NCBI RefSeq assembly: GCF_000746825.1
Contig: NZ_JQIV01000006.1
Location: 1,240,001-1,304,000 of the forward strand
DNA from: Carnobacterium inhibens subsp. inhibens DSM 13024
GTDB taxonomy: Bacteria > Bacillota > Bacilli > Lactobacillales > Carnobacteriaceae
Direction: 5' to 3'
DNA: 64,000 bases
Both the position numbers and the translations under genes were made by a program. Of this stretch, positions 19,689 through 28,944 are shown one piece after another. Within the stretch, counting starts at the first letter, position 1. Each line of letters opens with the position of its first letter. The notes below the pieces were generated by a model. That model ran no database searches and had not been told where the DNA came from. It worked only from the letters and a program-made list of their open reading frames with translations.

Positions 19689-19720
19689 TTCAACATTAAT
19701 TTAAAATAAAACAAATGAAG

Positions 19721-19759
19721 CTGTGAAAAAAGTAGGTCATTCTGCTTTTTCATAGTTTT
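19721..19759 (+). terminator. Partial terminator between phnD and phnC
   Basis: CTGTGAAAAA and TTTTTCATAG form an imperfect stem ending in a T-rich tract, between phnD and phnC. It probably favours excess binding protein over the transporter core. Confidence 0.5.
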
Positions 19760-19776
19760 ATTTTTGGAAAGGACTT

Positions 19777-20571
19777 ATGACAACAGTGATAGAATTTATT
19801 GATGTAAATAAAACGTACCCAAATGGAGTAACTGCATTGAGCAATGTAAACTTAAAAATTGAACAAGGAGAGTTTGTAGCGATTATTGGTTTATCCGGTG
19901 CCGGAAAATCGACTCTTATTCGTTGCGTCAATCGTATGCATGACATCAATAGCGGTAAATTGATCGTCAACAATATCGATGTCAGTGCCTTAAAAGGAAA
20001 AGAAATCCGACAATACCGCAGAAGAGTTGGAATGATTTTTCAATCATTTAATTTAGTGACAAGAACAACAGTTTTAAACAATGTATTGATGTCATCTGTT
20101 CCTGAATTGCCCTATTGGAGAAAAGTATTGGGTATTTTTCCTAAAGAAACTAAAATCACTGCTTTGACCGCTTTAGATAAAGTCGGTATTTTAGACAAAG
20201 CGTATATGCGTGTCGATCAACTTTCTGGCGGTCAACAGCAACGGGTAGCTTTAGCGCGTACACTTGCTCAGTCACCAGAAATTATTTTAGCAGATGAACC
20301 TGTTGCATCATTAGACCCCGTGACCGCTAAACAAGTAATGGATGATTTTAAAAAAATAAATAAAGATACGAACATGTCGATTCTTTTAAATATCCATCAT
20401 GTTGAACTGGCTTTGGAATACGCTGATCGAGTAATTGGTATTCGACAAGGACAAGTGGTTTATGATGGCAAAGCAAGTGAAGTTACTCAGCCTATTTTAG
20501 ATGTCATTTATGGAGATGTCCAAGCTCAAGATGAGTTAAACATAAATCCAACTTTACAACCACAATCTTAG
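19777..20571 (+). CDS. phnC: Phosphonate ABC transporter ATPase
   Basis: 264 aa. Walker A GLSGAGKST (residues 38-46), Q-loop near FQSFN (88-92), signature LSGGQQQR (149-156), Walker B IILADEP (169-175), and the His-loop IHH about residue 208. It powers import through the two PhnE-type permeases encoded next. A Shine-Dalgarno GGAAAGGA precedes the ATG. Part of phnD-C-E1-E2-nucleotidase. Confidence 0.92.
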   Translation: MTTVIEFIDVNKTYPNGVTALSNVNLKIEQGEFVAIIGLSGAGKSTLIRCVNRMHDINSGKLIVNNIDVSALKGKEIRQYRRRVGMIFQSFNLVTRTTVLNNVLMSSVPELPYWRKVLGIFPKETKITALTALDKVGILDKAYMRVDQLSGGQQQRVALARTLAQSPEIILADEPVASLDPVTAKQVMDDFKKINKDTNMSILLNIHHVELALEYADRVIGIRQGQVVYDGKASEVTQPILDVIYGDVQAQDELNINPTLQPQS

Positions 20572-20585
20572 GAGGGACATAAAAA

Positions 20586-21407
20586 ATGACGATTTATGAT
20601 AAATTATTTCCACCTAAAAAAATTATGCTGGCTAACAATAAAGTCGTTGAAGAAAAAAGAACTAAAACACCTGTTATCCTTATTTTGATCATAATCGGTT
20701 TTGTTATTTCGGTAAATGTGACTGGTTTTAGCTTTAGTGTTCTTTTAAATCGCTGGCAAGAATTTTTTGTTATTCTAAATGACATGATCCCGCCTAACAT
20801 CGATTACTTACCTAATATATGGAAACCATTATTAGATACGATCAAAATGTCTTTAGTGGGTTCATTACTTGGTTCGCTAGTTGCTGTTGTTTTTGCTTTG
20901 CTGGCTTCCTCAAATATTATCAAAAGCAAATTTACAGCTGGTATTTTCAAATTTATTTTGAGTGTTTTGAGAACGTTGCCTACTCTAGTAACAGCTTTGA
21001 TTGCTACCTTTGTTTTTGGGTTAGGTACCCTGGCTGGAACGATTGCAATTTTCTTATTCACTTTATCGTATATTGGAAAACTATTGTACGAACAAATTGA
21101 AAATATCGATATGGGTTCTTTTGAAGCACTAGAATCTATGGGCCTAACTAGGCTTCAGTCTTTTCGCTACGCTATCGTTCCGGAAATTTTGCCAACTTAT
21201 CTTTCAACTTCTTTATTTTGTTTCGAGGGAAATGTTCGCTATGCTTCCATACTAGGCTATGTTGGAGCCGGCGGACTTGGCTTGCTTTTAAATGAAAGAC
21301 TTGGATGGCGTGATTATTCCAGCGTAGGCATGATTTTAGTGATTTTAGCTATTACTGTCTTTATTATTGAACGAACTAGTGAACATTTTAGAAAGAAATT
21401 ACAATAA
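20586..21407 (+). CDS. phnE: Phosphonate ABC transporter permease 1
   Basis: 273 aa, about six helices. The conserved cytoplasmic loop that contacts PhnC is seen near residues 172-200 (GSFEALESMGLTRLQSFRYAIVPE), and the GYVGAGGLG motif lies near 222-230. 14 bp after phnC, with AGGAGG before the ATG; it ends in a TAA that overlaps the ribosome site of the next permease. Confidence 0.9.
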   Translation: MTIYDKLFPPKKIMLANNKVVEEKRTKTPVILILIIIGFVISVNVTGFSFSVLLNRWQEFFVILNDMIPPNIDYLPNIWKPLLDTIKMSLVGSLLGSLVAVVFALLASSNIIKSKFTAGIFKFILSVLRTLPTLVTALIATFVFGLGTLAGTIAIFLFTLSYIGKLLYEQIENIDMGSFEALESMGLTRLQSFRYAIVPEILPTYLSTSLFCFEGNVRYASILGYVGAGGLGLLLNERLGWRDYSSVGMILVILAITVFIIERTSEHFRKKLQ

Positions 21408-21419
21408 GGAGTGCAGCCG

Positions 21420-22229
21420 ATGTCTGAAATGATTGAAAATCAATTTGAAAAGGAACCTAAAAAAGGCTTCTACTTAATGAGTATAGCCACTATCTTACTG
21501 GCAGCTTTTATTTGGTCCGTTTCTTCTATTGAAGTACAAAGTTTGAATGAGAGTGGCTTAACCATTGCATCAAATATTTTTAAAGGTCTTATGAATCCAG
21601 ATCTTGAATTATTATTCGGCTTAACCACTAGCGGTGTCCTTTATTTATTATTTGAAACTATTTGTATTGCTTTTTTAGGCACTATTTTCGGGGCAATTCT
21701 AGCTATCCCGATTGCCTTTCTTATGGCTCCAAGCGTAGTACCAGCACCAGTTGCTTATGTTGTTCGTTTAGTTGTCATTGTTATTCGTACTGTTCCAGCT
21801 TTAGTCTATGGGCTGATGTTTATCCGCATTACTGGCCCAGGCCCATTTGCTGGTGTATTGACGATGTCTATTACTTCTATCGGTATGGTTTCAAAACTAT
21901 ATGTAGATATCATCGAAGATTTAGATACTAGCATTTTAGAATCGTTGACGTCAATGGGATGTACGACCTTTGAAAAAATCCGATTCGGGATCATTCCTCA
22001 GCTCTTTTCTAATTTCTTATCCATTACCATTTATCGTTTTGATATGAACTTACGTGATGCTACAATATTAGGGTTGGTTGGAGCTGGAGGAATTGGCGCA
22101 CCTTTGATCTTTGCGATGAATTCTTATCGTTGGAATGAAGTAGGTTCCATCCTCATTGGCTTGATTGTACTTATTCTGCTAGTTGAGTTCTTCTCAAATA
22201 AAATGAGAGCTAGACTTATTAAGGGTTGA
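21420..22229 (+). CDS. phnE: Phosphonate ABC transporter permease 2
   Basis: 269 aa. The ATG at 21420 is 9 nt after TAAGGAG; the GTG at 21411 lies too close to that site to be used. The coupling loop (TSILESLTSMGCTTFEKIRF) and the GLVGAGGIGAPL motif mark it as a second PhnE. Two different PhnE subunits would form a heterodimeric channel, an arrangement common in Firmicutes. Confidence 0.9.
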   Translation: MSEMIENQFEKEPKKGFYLMSIATILLAAFIWSVSSIEVQSLNESGLTIASNIFKGLMNPDLELLFGLTTSGVLYLLFETICIAFLGTIFGAILAIPIAFLMAPSVVPAPVAYVVRLVVIVIRTVPALVYGLMFIRITGPGPFAGVLTMSITSIGMVSKLYVDIIEDLDTSILESLTSMGCTTFEKIRFGIIPQLFSNFLSITIYRFDMNLRDATILGLVGAGGIGAPLIFAMNSYRWNEVGSILIGLIVLILLVEFFSNKMRARLIKG

Positions 22230-22258
22230 CCCATTTATTTTTTAAAGGAGTTTTAGAT

Positions 22259-23836
22259 GTGAAATTAACCATATTATCCACAAGTGATATTCATGGGTAT
22301 ATTTACCCCACAGATTACAAAAAAAGAAAGCAAGACTTGCCTTTTGGTTTATTAAAAATTAGTTCACTGATCAACGAAATCAAAGCCGCAGAAACGGACC
22401 CCGTTCTTGTGATCGATAATGGCGACTTTTTGCAAGGCTCCCCTTTGACTTACTACACAGCCAAACAAAAACAACAACCATTGATTTATACTTCTCTCCT
22501 AAACCAGATTGGATTCGATGCAGGTATCATAGGCAATCATGAATTCAACTATGGAAAAGAGTATTTGGACGAATCAGTTGAGGCACTTGATTATCCTGTT
22601 TTATGCGCCAATATCTTAAATGACCAAGGACAGCCTGCATTTGGAAAAGCCTATGAGTTGTTCGCATTTGATGACCTAACTGTAGCCGTACTCGGTCTAA
22701 CTACCCAATACATTCCAAAATGGGAACAACCTGAGTCTATCAATGGTTTAACGTTTCAATCCGCCACAGCATGTGCAAAAGAATATGTACCTAAATTGCG
22801 GGAACTGGCTGATGTTGTCATCGTAAGTTACCACGGAGGTTTTGAAAAAGACTTAACTACCGGTGAACCGACTGAAGCTTTAACTGGTGAAAACGAAGGA
22901 TACGAACTTTTGAATAAGGTTTCAGGTATAGACGTCTTACTAACAGGACACCAACACCGAGAAATCGCAACAGTCGATTCTTCTGTTGCTATTACTCAAC
23001 CTGGAGACAAAGGTCATAAACTAGGAAAAGTCTGTCTGACGGTAGAAAAACAAGACGGAAAATCTGTTATTCTTTCGAAAAAAGCTGAACTTCTTTCCGT
23101 TAATGAGACTAAGGCTAACCCCACTATAGAAGGAACATTCAATACCTTTCAAGAAGAAATTGAAGATTGGTTAGACCAAAATATTGGAACGATTGATGGG
23201 AATATGTGGATTGGGGACCCTTTTCAAGTTCGTTTAGCTGGACATCCTTATATTGATTTCATTCATAAAGTTCAAATGGAGGCCACTGGAACAACGATTT
23301 CTGGAACTGCCCTTTTTACAAATGACAGCAAAGGTTTTGGACCGACTGTAACCATGCGTGATATCGTCACTAATTATATTTACCCTAATACTCTTGCAGT
23401 CGTACGAGTAACTGGATCTGATTTGCGACAAGCTCTAGAAAAATCAGCCAGTTACTTTAGCTTATCGCCAAGTGGGCAATATGAAGTCAGTTCAGATTTT
23501 ATGTATCCGAAAGCTCAGCAATACAATTACGATATGTATGCTGGAATCGATTATATCATCGACGTTTCGTTTCCAGTCGGCAAACGAATTAGCCAACTCA
23601 CTTACAGTGGCAAGCCCATTCAAGAGAATGATGAGTTAGAGGTCGTCATAAACCAATATCGGGCAGTCGGCGGCGGAAATTACGATATGTTTAGCGCTGA
23701 TAAAATCATACGTGAAATAACAGTTGATATGACTGAACTAATTGCAGATTACTTTAAAAAACACGATAGGATCACTCCAGATACGTTTAATAATTTCCAA
23801 GTCATACAATCAAAAAAAGAACTGCATGTCAATTAA
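22259..23836 (+). CDS. Metallophosphatase/5'-nucleotidase (UshA/YunD-like), cytosolic
   Basis: 525 aa, starting at GTG 22259, which has AAAGGAG 8 nt upstream; an ATG one base earlier is out of frame and hits a stop at once. The N-terminal metallophosphatase domain has STSDIHG, DNGDFLQG, GNHEFNYG and LLTGHQHREI, the five-motif set that binds two metals. The C-terminal nucleotidase domain (about 320-500) follows, with VVINQYRAVGGGNY. No signal peptide is present, so it acts in the cytosol, unlike UshA. As last gene of the phn operon it could release phosphate from an imported phosphate ester. That role is inference. Confidence 0.88.
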   Translation: MKLTILSTSDIHGYIYPTDYKKRKQDLPFGLLKISSLINEIKAAETDPVLVIDNGDFLQGSPLTYYTAKQKQQPLIYTSLLNQIGFDAGIIGNHEFNYGKEYLDESVEALDYPVLCANILNDQGQPAFGKAYELFAFDDLTVAVLGLTTQYIPKWEQPESINGLTFQSATACAKEYVPKLRELADVVIVSYHGGFEKDLTTGEPTEALTGENEGYELLNKVSGIDVLLTGHQHREIATVDSSVAITQPGDKGHKLGKVCLTVEKQDGKSVILSKKAELLSVNETKANPTIEGTFNTFQEEIEDWLDQNIGTIDGNMWIGDPFQVRLAGHPYIDFIHKVQMEATGTTISGTALFTNDSKGFGPTVTMRDIVTNYIYPNTLAVVRVTGSDLRQALEKSASYFSLSPSGQYEVSSDFMYPKAQQYNYDMYAGIDYIIDVSFPVGKRISQLTYSGKPIQENDELEVVINQYRAVGGGNYDMFSADKIIREITVDMTELIADYFKKHDRITPDTFNNFQVIQSKKELHVN

Positions 23837-23878
23837 CACAAAAGGAATGGGATAATTATCCTATTCCTTTTGTGTTAA
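23833..23878 (+). terminator. Long hairpin after the nucleotidase gene
   Basis: A near-perfect inverted repeat of more than 18 bp per arm (outer arms TTAACACAAAAGGAAT/ATTCCTTTTGTGTTAA) directly overlaps the stop codon. The U tract is interrupted. It ends the phn operon. Confidence 0.75.
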
Positions 23879-23898
23879 TAAAATTAGAACACTATTCT

Positions 23899-24204
23899 GA
23901 GCTAGTCGAAATAAGGCTTATTGCGTCTGCTCAAACGAAAAACAGTTTTGAGTTAATCGAATTAAGGCTCATTACGTCAACTCAAATAGAAAACGACTCT
24001 GAGTTAATCGAATTAAGGCACATTACGTTAACTCAAATAGAAAATGGCTCTGAGTTAATCGAATTAAGGCTTGTTGCATCAACTCAAATAGAAAATGACT
24101 CTGAGTTGATCGAATTAAGCCTCGTTACATCAACTCAAATAGAAAATGACTCTGAGTTAGTCGAATTAAGGGTCGTTATGCCAACTCAAATAAAACTCTA
24201 CGTT
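23899..24204. repeat. Six tandem copies of a 51-bp repeat
   Basis: Units begin at 23899, 23950, 24001, 24052, 24103 and 24154, an exact 51-bp period. The core is GAGTTAATCGAATTAAGG, then a variable part, then AACTCAAATAGAAAA. In each unit GAGTT and AACTC can pair, so each is a potential hairpin. Because 51 is a multiple of three, the plus strand is open in one frame (repeat SELIELRLITSTQIEND), but the only start is a GTG inside the preceding hairpin with no ribosome site. I treat it as a non-coding minisatellite. The 5' unit is the most diverged. Confidence 0.9.
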
Positions 24205-24329
24205 CAACCTGTCAGTAATTTTCCTTCTCGCTATCGAATAAGCAATGGAGAGACCTATTGCAATATTTTAATTAGTCTTTGTCATTTAGCAACTATTTTC
24301 CTCTTGATGAATTAGTTTTAAAACACGCT

Positions 24330-24824
24330 CTAGTCATCCTCTTCGCCTTCAAGAGCCTTTTTGCCAAGAAAAGCTTGCAGCATCCAAATTGTTTTATCTA
24401 AATAGCCTTTGTAGTCAATTAACAGATCTTCCAATACAGTATCATTTTCATTTTGTGCCAACATGATGGCACGTCCGGCGACATCACGGGTTGTACGATA
24501 GTCATCAACTAAGTTTTCCACCATTTCTTCTGCGGACAAGTATTTTCCTGAAGCAGCTTCTTGTACAAATGAATATTGAATGTATTGTTCTGCTGTTGAA
24601 AATGGTTTTTCTCCTGATGCAATTAAACGTTCAGCAATTTTATCATAATACTGAGTATTTTCAGTGTATAATTCTTCAAATTTTTCATGCAAGGTAAAGA
24701 AGTTTGGTCCTTTTACATACCAATGATATTGATGTAGCTTGATTTGTAGTATACCTTGGTTGGCAATGATATGATTCGTCATTGCTGCTGAAGTTGGATT
24801 GTGATGGCCATGTTCTTCTGACAT
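24330..24824 (-). CDS. dps: Dps-family DNA-binding/ferritin-like protein
   Basis: 164 aa. The Dps ferroxidase signature is visible: LHQYHWYVKGPNFFTLHEKFEELY (about residues 31-54), with His, Asp/Glu ligands shared between subunits, and the DYRTTRDVAGRAI helix. It forms a dodecamer that oxidises and stores iron and protects DNA from peroxide. The N-terminus HGHH is His-rich. Monocistronic; a GGAGGAA site precedes the ATG. Confidence 0.92.
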   Translation of the reverse strand: MSEEHGHHNPTSAAMTNHIIANQGILQIKLHQYHWYVKGPNFFTLHEKFEELYTENTQYYDKIAERLIASGEKPFSTAEQYIQYSFVQEAASGKYLSAEEMVENLVDDYRTTRDVAGRAIMLAQNENDTVLEDLLIDYKGYLDKTIWMLQAFLGKKALEGEEDD

Positions 24825-24917
24825 TGTTTATTCCTCCTAAAATAAATATTGTTTTTATTCTTCCTGCCTAACTTCTTTACCTCATCACTCCTTTCAAATG
24901 AAAATCCTTTAAACAAA

Positions 24918-26825
24918 TTAAACATGGACAGGAACTGTGCTCATTTCCTTGGCTGCTTGCATCTTTTTACGGTTAAAGTGGATCAAACGCATTGCATTTA
25001 AAATAACCACCAGTACACTTGCTTCATGGATAAACATTCCGGATGCTAGATGAACACTTCCCATTAAAACACCGGTTAGTAGAATAGCTACAACTCCCAC
25101 AGCAATAAAAATGTTTTGTTTCATATTACGAGTTGTTGCTTTAGCTAATGAATAAGCATGCGAGAATTGCATCAATTTGTCTGCCATTAAAACCACATCT
25201 GCGGTCTCCATAGAAATATCTGTTCCGCCTTCACCCATTGCTAATCCAATATCGGCAGTAGCGATTGCCGGAGCGTCGTTGATTCCATCTCCTGCCATAG
25301 CAACAATATGGCCAGATTCTTTCAGTTGTTTCACATATTCTACTTTATTTTCCGGCAACAATTCAGCATGAAATTCGTCTAATCCTAATACTTTGGCAAC
25401 CGCTTCTGCAGTGTGTTTGTTGTCACCTGTTAACATAACGATTTTTTTAATACCATTTTCTCTCATTTGAGCTAAAGCTATTTCTGCATCGTCACGAATT
25501 TGATCGGCAATGGAGACAATTCCTGCTAGTTGTCCTTCTAGTGCAATAAAGACAGCTGAATTGCCGGCTTTTTCACGTTTGACTGCGTACGTTTCAACAC
25601 TTGTTGGAATAGTAACATTTTCTGCTTTCATTAATTTACGGTTCCCAGCTATAATGTGCTGGTTATTTACAACAGCTTTAATTCCATTTCCTTTAATCGC
25701 TTCACCGTCTTTAATTTCCATAGCCGAAAAGTCTAAGCCGCGAGATTGAGCTTCTTTCACGATTGTTTGTCCTAAGTGATGTTCTGAAATCGTTTCGGCT
25801 TTAGCAACCAATTCTAATAATTTTTTGGCATTAGTGTTATTGAATGTATGAATATCGGTTACTTCCGGTTTCCCTTTGGTTAATGTACCGGTTTTATCAA
25901 ATACCAGCGTATCTACTTTAGAGAATTTATCCATAATTTCTCCGCCTTTGATCAATACACCGTTTTTTGCACCATTTCCGATACCCGCAACATTTGACAC
26001 TGGAGCTCCAATAACTAAAGCACCCGGACAAGCAATCACCAAGAAAGTGATAGCCAAATGCAAATCACTCGTAATGACATAAACAAGTATGGATAACACC
26101 ACAACTGCCGGTGTGTAAATATTGGCAAATTTATCTAAAAATTTTTCTGCTTTGGATTTTGATTCTTGCGCTTCTTCCACGAGTTCAATGATTTTAGCAA
26201 ATGTTGTATCATCCCCAACTCTTTCAGCAATTATTTCGAGGTAGCCAGTATCTATAATGGTTCCACTAAAAACTTTATCATTCATTGATTTTGAAACTGG
26301 TACAGATTCTCCCGTGATTGCGGCTTCATTGATTGAAGCTTTGCCAGATACGATTTTACCGTCAACAGGAATTTTTCCTCCTGGATGAATAACGACACGA
26401 TCACCTTCTTCAACATCTTCAACGGGAATCGTTTCTATTTTGCCGTCTATACGCAGAATAGATGCTTCTTGAGGAGCCATATCAACTAGTTCTCTTAATG
26501 AAGAACGGGTTTTCTCCAAAGTTCTCATTTCTAAATAATCTCCAAACAAGAACAAAAAAGTTACAATAGAAGATTCTGTATATTCTCCAATATATAATGC
26601 TCCTATAACGGCAATGCTTACAAGTAAGTCAATGCTAAAAGCTTTCATGCGCAGTGCTTGAATGGCTTTGATGAAGATAGGAACACTAGCAACAAGGGTA
26701 GCTATAATTAAAGCACTATCTTTAAAATTGATGTTTCCCATGAATCCAATAATAAACCCAGAAGCGATTAGAATACCTGAAACTAAAGTAATGTGGTTTT
26801 TGTGCTTATTTATATGGGCAATCAT
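24918..26825 (-). CDS. Heavy-metal translocating P1B-type ATPase with CPG motif
   Basis: 635 aa. The parts in order are: N-terminal helices with no HMA/CxxC domain; actuator TGES (residues 171-174); TM motif CPG at 266-268, where CPC or SPC is usual; phosphorylated Asp310 in DKTGTLTKG; SEHH at 347-350 instead of the SEHP of most P1B pumps; then a GDGINDAPA hinge in the C-terminal third. It exports a soft metal ion, or is a less usual subtype; the altered motif prevents a confident call of Cd/Zn/Cu. A GGAGGA site is present. It is followed upstream by a decayed lgt gene. Confidence 0.88.
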   Translation of the reverse strand: MIAHINKHKNHITLVSGILIASGFIIGFMGNINFKDSALIIATLVASVPIFIKAIQALRMKAFSIDLLVSIAVIGALYIGEYTESSIVTFLFLFGDYLEMRTLEKTRSSLRELVDMAPQEASILRIDGKIETIPVEDVEEGDRVVIHPGGKIPVDGKIVSGKASINEAAITGESVPVSKSMNDKVFSGTIIDTGYLEIIAERVGDDTTFAKIIELVEEAQESKSKAEKFLDKFANIYTPAVVVLSILVYVITSDLHLAITFLVIACPGALVIGAPVSNVAGIGNGAKNGVLIKGGEIMDKFSKVDTLVFDKTGTLTKGKPEVTDIHTFNNTNAKKLLELVAKAETISEHHLGQTIVKEAQSRGLDFSAMEIKDGEAIKGNGIKAVVNNQHIIAGNRKLMKAENVTIPTSVETYAVKREKAGNSAVFIALEGQLAGIVSIADQIRDDAEIALAQMRENGIKKIVMLTGDNKHTAEAVAKVLGLDEFHAELLPENKVEYVKQLKESGHIVAMAGDGINDAPAIATADIGLAMGEGGTDISMETADVVLMADKLMQFSHAYSLAKATTRNMKQNIFIAVGVVAILLTGVLMGSVHLASGMFIHEASVLVVILNAMRLIHFNRKKMQAAKEMSTVPVHV

Positions 26826-26992
26826 TTTAATTCCTCCTATTTTTTTATGGTAAAGTACTGTCTGATTAAGTCATAACTTTTAACGTGTAGTTAACTCCTT
26901 TCTTTTCGTTTGTTCCTTATGCACTTACTTTACTATTACTTTGAAAAAGTTAAATTGACCGTCATCAAGAAATCAACTAAATGATAAAAAGA

Positions 26993-27172
26993 TTATCCGA
27001 ACCAAGCCATATCAATAATAACGTCTTTCTCTTATCCTTTCTTTTTTGCTTATTTGGAACTTAAAGAAATGGCTATGAAGATGGCTGCAGCAATAATCAC
27101 TTCCTACCAATGAATTCGAATAGGCCCAATTTCTAAAGCGTGCGGATTAATGGTTCCTACTATCATTTTCAT
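26993..27172 (-). pseudogene. lgt: Relic of lgt (prolipoprotein diacylglyceryl transferase), N-terminal part
   Basis: Reading from an ATG with AAAGGAG upstream gives MKMIVGTINPHALEIGPIRI and then HW, after which a stop replaces the Tyr of the family HWYGVII motif. In the same frame the match continues with VIIAAAIFIAISL, stop, AKKKG, stop, EKDVIIDMAW and another stop. The Lgt N-terminus (INPxALxxGPIxIHWYGVI and a later DVIID) is clearly recognisable. At least three in-frame stops and loss of the C-terminal two thirds show that it is dead. A functional lgt must lie elsewhere, since lipoproteins are abundant here. Confidence 0.75.
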
Positions 27173-27191
27173 GCTATTCTCCTTTATTTCA

Positions 27192-27258
27192 TTATTTTTT
27201 ACCAAAATAATTCCAATTGACTACATGAGCAGTTCCCATTTCATTGCCCAATAGAAAA
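27192..27258 (-). pseudogene. Possible 3' end of a lost CDS before the lgt relic
   Basis: About 20 codons (GNEMGTAHVVNWNYFGKK, then TAA) end 20 nt before the relic start, directly after the terminator of the MFS gene. It reads like the tail of a protein whose body has been deleted. I do not recognise it. Confidence 0.3.
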
Positions 27259-27296
27259 AGCCCAAGAAATCATCATGATGATTTCTTGGGCTTTTT
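27255..27296 (-). terminator. Terminator of the MFS gene
   Basis: AAAAAGCCCAAGAAATCATC pairs perfectly with its copy on the other arm, with T run, a few nt beyond the stop at 27305. Confidence 0.92.
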
Positions 27297-27304
27297 AGTA
27301 AGAT

Positions 27305-28741
27305 TTAATTATTTTCAACTAGTTCTCTTTTAGATAAATATGGTTTCTCTTTGATAAACAATGTCATAATGAAAGCTACTAATGATAGTAGTCCAACTAA
27401 TTTAAAGACCATTTGAAAACCAGCTAAATCAGCTATTTGTCCTGTAACATGTTCTGCTAGTTTATTTTGAGAAACAAGCATCATCACAACAACAAACAAA
27501 GCTGTTCCCATTGATCCGGCTAATTGGCGTTGAGTATTAAACATTGCCGCAGCATGTGAAGCTAATTCTAGAGGGACAGCATTGAACGCTGCTGTTTGAA
27601 TTGGCATCAACGTTAATGCAAAACCTAATGTACGAACCATTTGCAGTATTACAATAATATAGATAGGTGTATTAATATTTATTAAACCAATAACAAAAGT
27701 TCCAACTGTTACCAATATTAATCCACTCATAGCTAATTTTTTAGAACCATATTTATCAAACATTCTACCAGTGATGGGACTCATAACAGCCATAACGAGT
27801 GAACCTGGCAAAAGAATCATTCCTGATTCCATCGGTGTCATTCCGCGTATCGTTTGAAAGTAAATTGGCAACAAGATTATAGCTCCGTACATTCCAGCAG
27901 TCAATACAAATGAAATAATAATATTCAAGCGGTATCCTCTATATTTAAAAATACTAAAGTTCAATAAAGGTTCTTCTGAATGATTACAGCGGATAACCAG
28001 TAGAATTAAAGCAATAATTCCAACAATTAAAGGCAAAGCTACATTAATACTCATGAAATCATGTGAAGATGCATTACTAAGACCGAATAATAGACCGCCA
28101 AAACCTAATGTTGAATAGATGACACTGATCAAATCTAATTTAGGGCGACCTACTTCACCAACATTCTTCAAGACGAAGAAGGCAACTACAACATCTAAAA
28201 TGGCGAATGGTAAGATAAAGTAGAACAACATATTCCAGTGGTAATTTTGCACTACCCATCCAGAGAATGTTGGCCCAATTGCTGGAGCGAAGTTCATTGC
28301 TAAACCAATCAACCCCATTGCTGAACCTCTTTTTTCAATTGGAAAAAGATACAACACGACAATCATTTGTAACGGTAAAATAATTCCTGCTCCTATTGCC
28401 TGAATCATGCGTCCAGTAATCAATACTCCATAAACGCTGGAAGTAGCAGCAACAAGTGTACCAATTGAAAACACGATCATTGAAAAAAGATACAATTGCC
28501 GTGTTGTAAATCGGTTTACAAGGTACGCCGTAATAGGTACCATGATTCCATTAATCAACATATAAGCAGTTGTTAACCATTGACCTTGAGTAGCAGTAAT
28601 CGAAAATTCTTTCATAATACTGGGTAAAGCCGTACTCATAAGTGTTTGATTTAATATGGTCACGAATGACCCCATCAAAATAACACCTAAAATAGATATA
28701 ATCTGGGTAAATGACATATTTTTATTTTCTTCTTGAATCAT
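27305..28741 (-). CDS. MFS multidrug efflux transporter, DHA2 (14-TMS) family
   Basis: 478 aa, about 14 transmembrane helices. Motif A-like (RFTTRQLY between TM2 and TM3), LPSIMKEFSITATQGQW at the start, ITGRMIQAIGAG (motif B, with the Arg in TM4) and GPTFSGWVVQNYHW (motif C, GPxxGG-like) identify the EmrB/QacA/LmrB group. It exports lipophilic compounds or drugs with proton antiport. The substrate is unknown. TAAAGGAGAGA precedes the ATG. Monocistronic. Confidence 0.9.
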   Translation of the reverse strand: MIQEENKNMSFTQIISILGVILMGSFVTILNQTLMSTALPSIMKEFSITATQGQWLTTAYMLINGIMVPITAYLVNRFTTRQLYLFSMIVFSIGTLVAATSSVYGVLITGRMIQAIGAGIILPLQMIVVLYLFPIEKRGSAMGLIGLAMNFAPAIGPTFSGWVVQNYHWNMLFYFILPFAILDVVVAFFVLKNVGEVGRPKLDLISVIYSTLGFGGLLFGLSNASSHDFMSINVALPLIVGIIALILLVIRCNHSEEPLLNFSIFKYRGYRLNIIISFVLTAGMYGAIILLPIYFQTIRGMTPMESGMILLPGSLVMAVMSPITGRMFDKYGSKKLAMSGLILVTVGTFVIGLININTPIYIIVILQMVRTLGFALTLMPIQTAAFNAVPLELASHAAAMFNTQRQLAGSMGTALFVVVMMLVSQNKLAEHVTGQIADLAGFQMVFKLVGLLSLVAFIMTLFIKEKPYLSKRELVENN

Positions 28742-28852
28742 TTAGTTCTCTCCTTTATTTATCTTTATAACCTATTGCTTTTCCTCTATTAACCAATCAT
28801 TCGAAAGAAAAGTGCCCTATAATAGCTTATTTTTTCAATTTAAAACATTGAG

Positions 28853-28861
28853 TGCTATACT
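28853..28861 (+). promoter_or_regulatory. Extended -10 of the aldolase promoter
   Basis: TGC then TATACT (28856-28861) forms an extended -10; the -35 (TTTCAA, 28833-28838) is 17 bp upstream. The leader to the ATG at 28945 is about 75 nt. Confidence 0.5.
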
Positions 28862-28944
28862 AATTAATGAAAGGTTCATTGCCCATTCAATGGGTTGAGC
28901 TTTCCTATTTATTGTTCTAAAAAATAATCTAAGGAGCTGAAATT

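Noticed and set aside
23899-24204. CRISPR array
   Set aside because: The whole 51-bp unit is repeated; there are no unique spacers and no cas genes.
23872-24315. A 147-codon open frame through the 51-bp repeats
   Set aside because: It begins at a GTG inside a terminator hairpin with no ribosome site, and it stays open simply because the period is a multiple of three.
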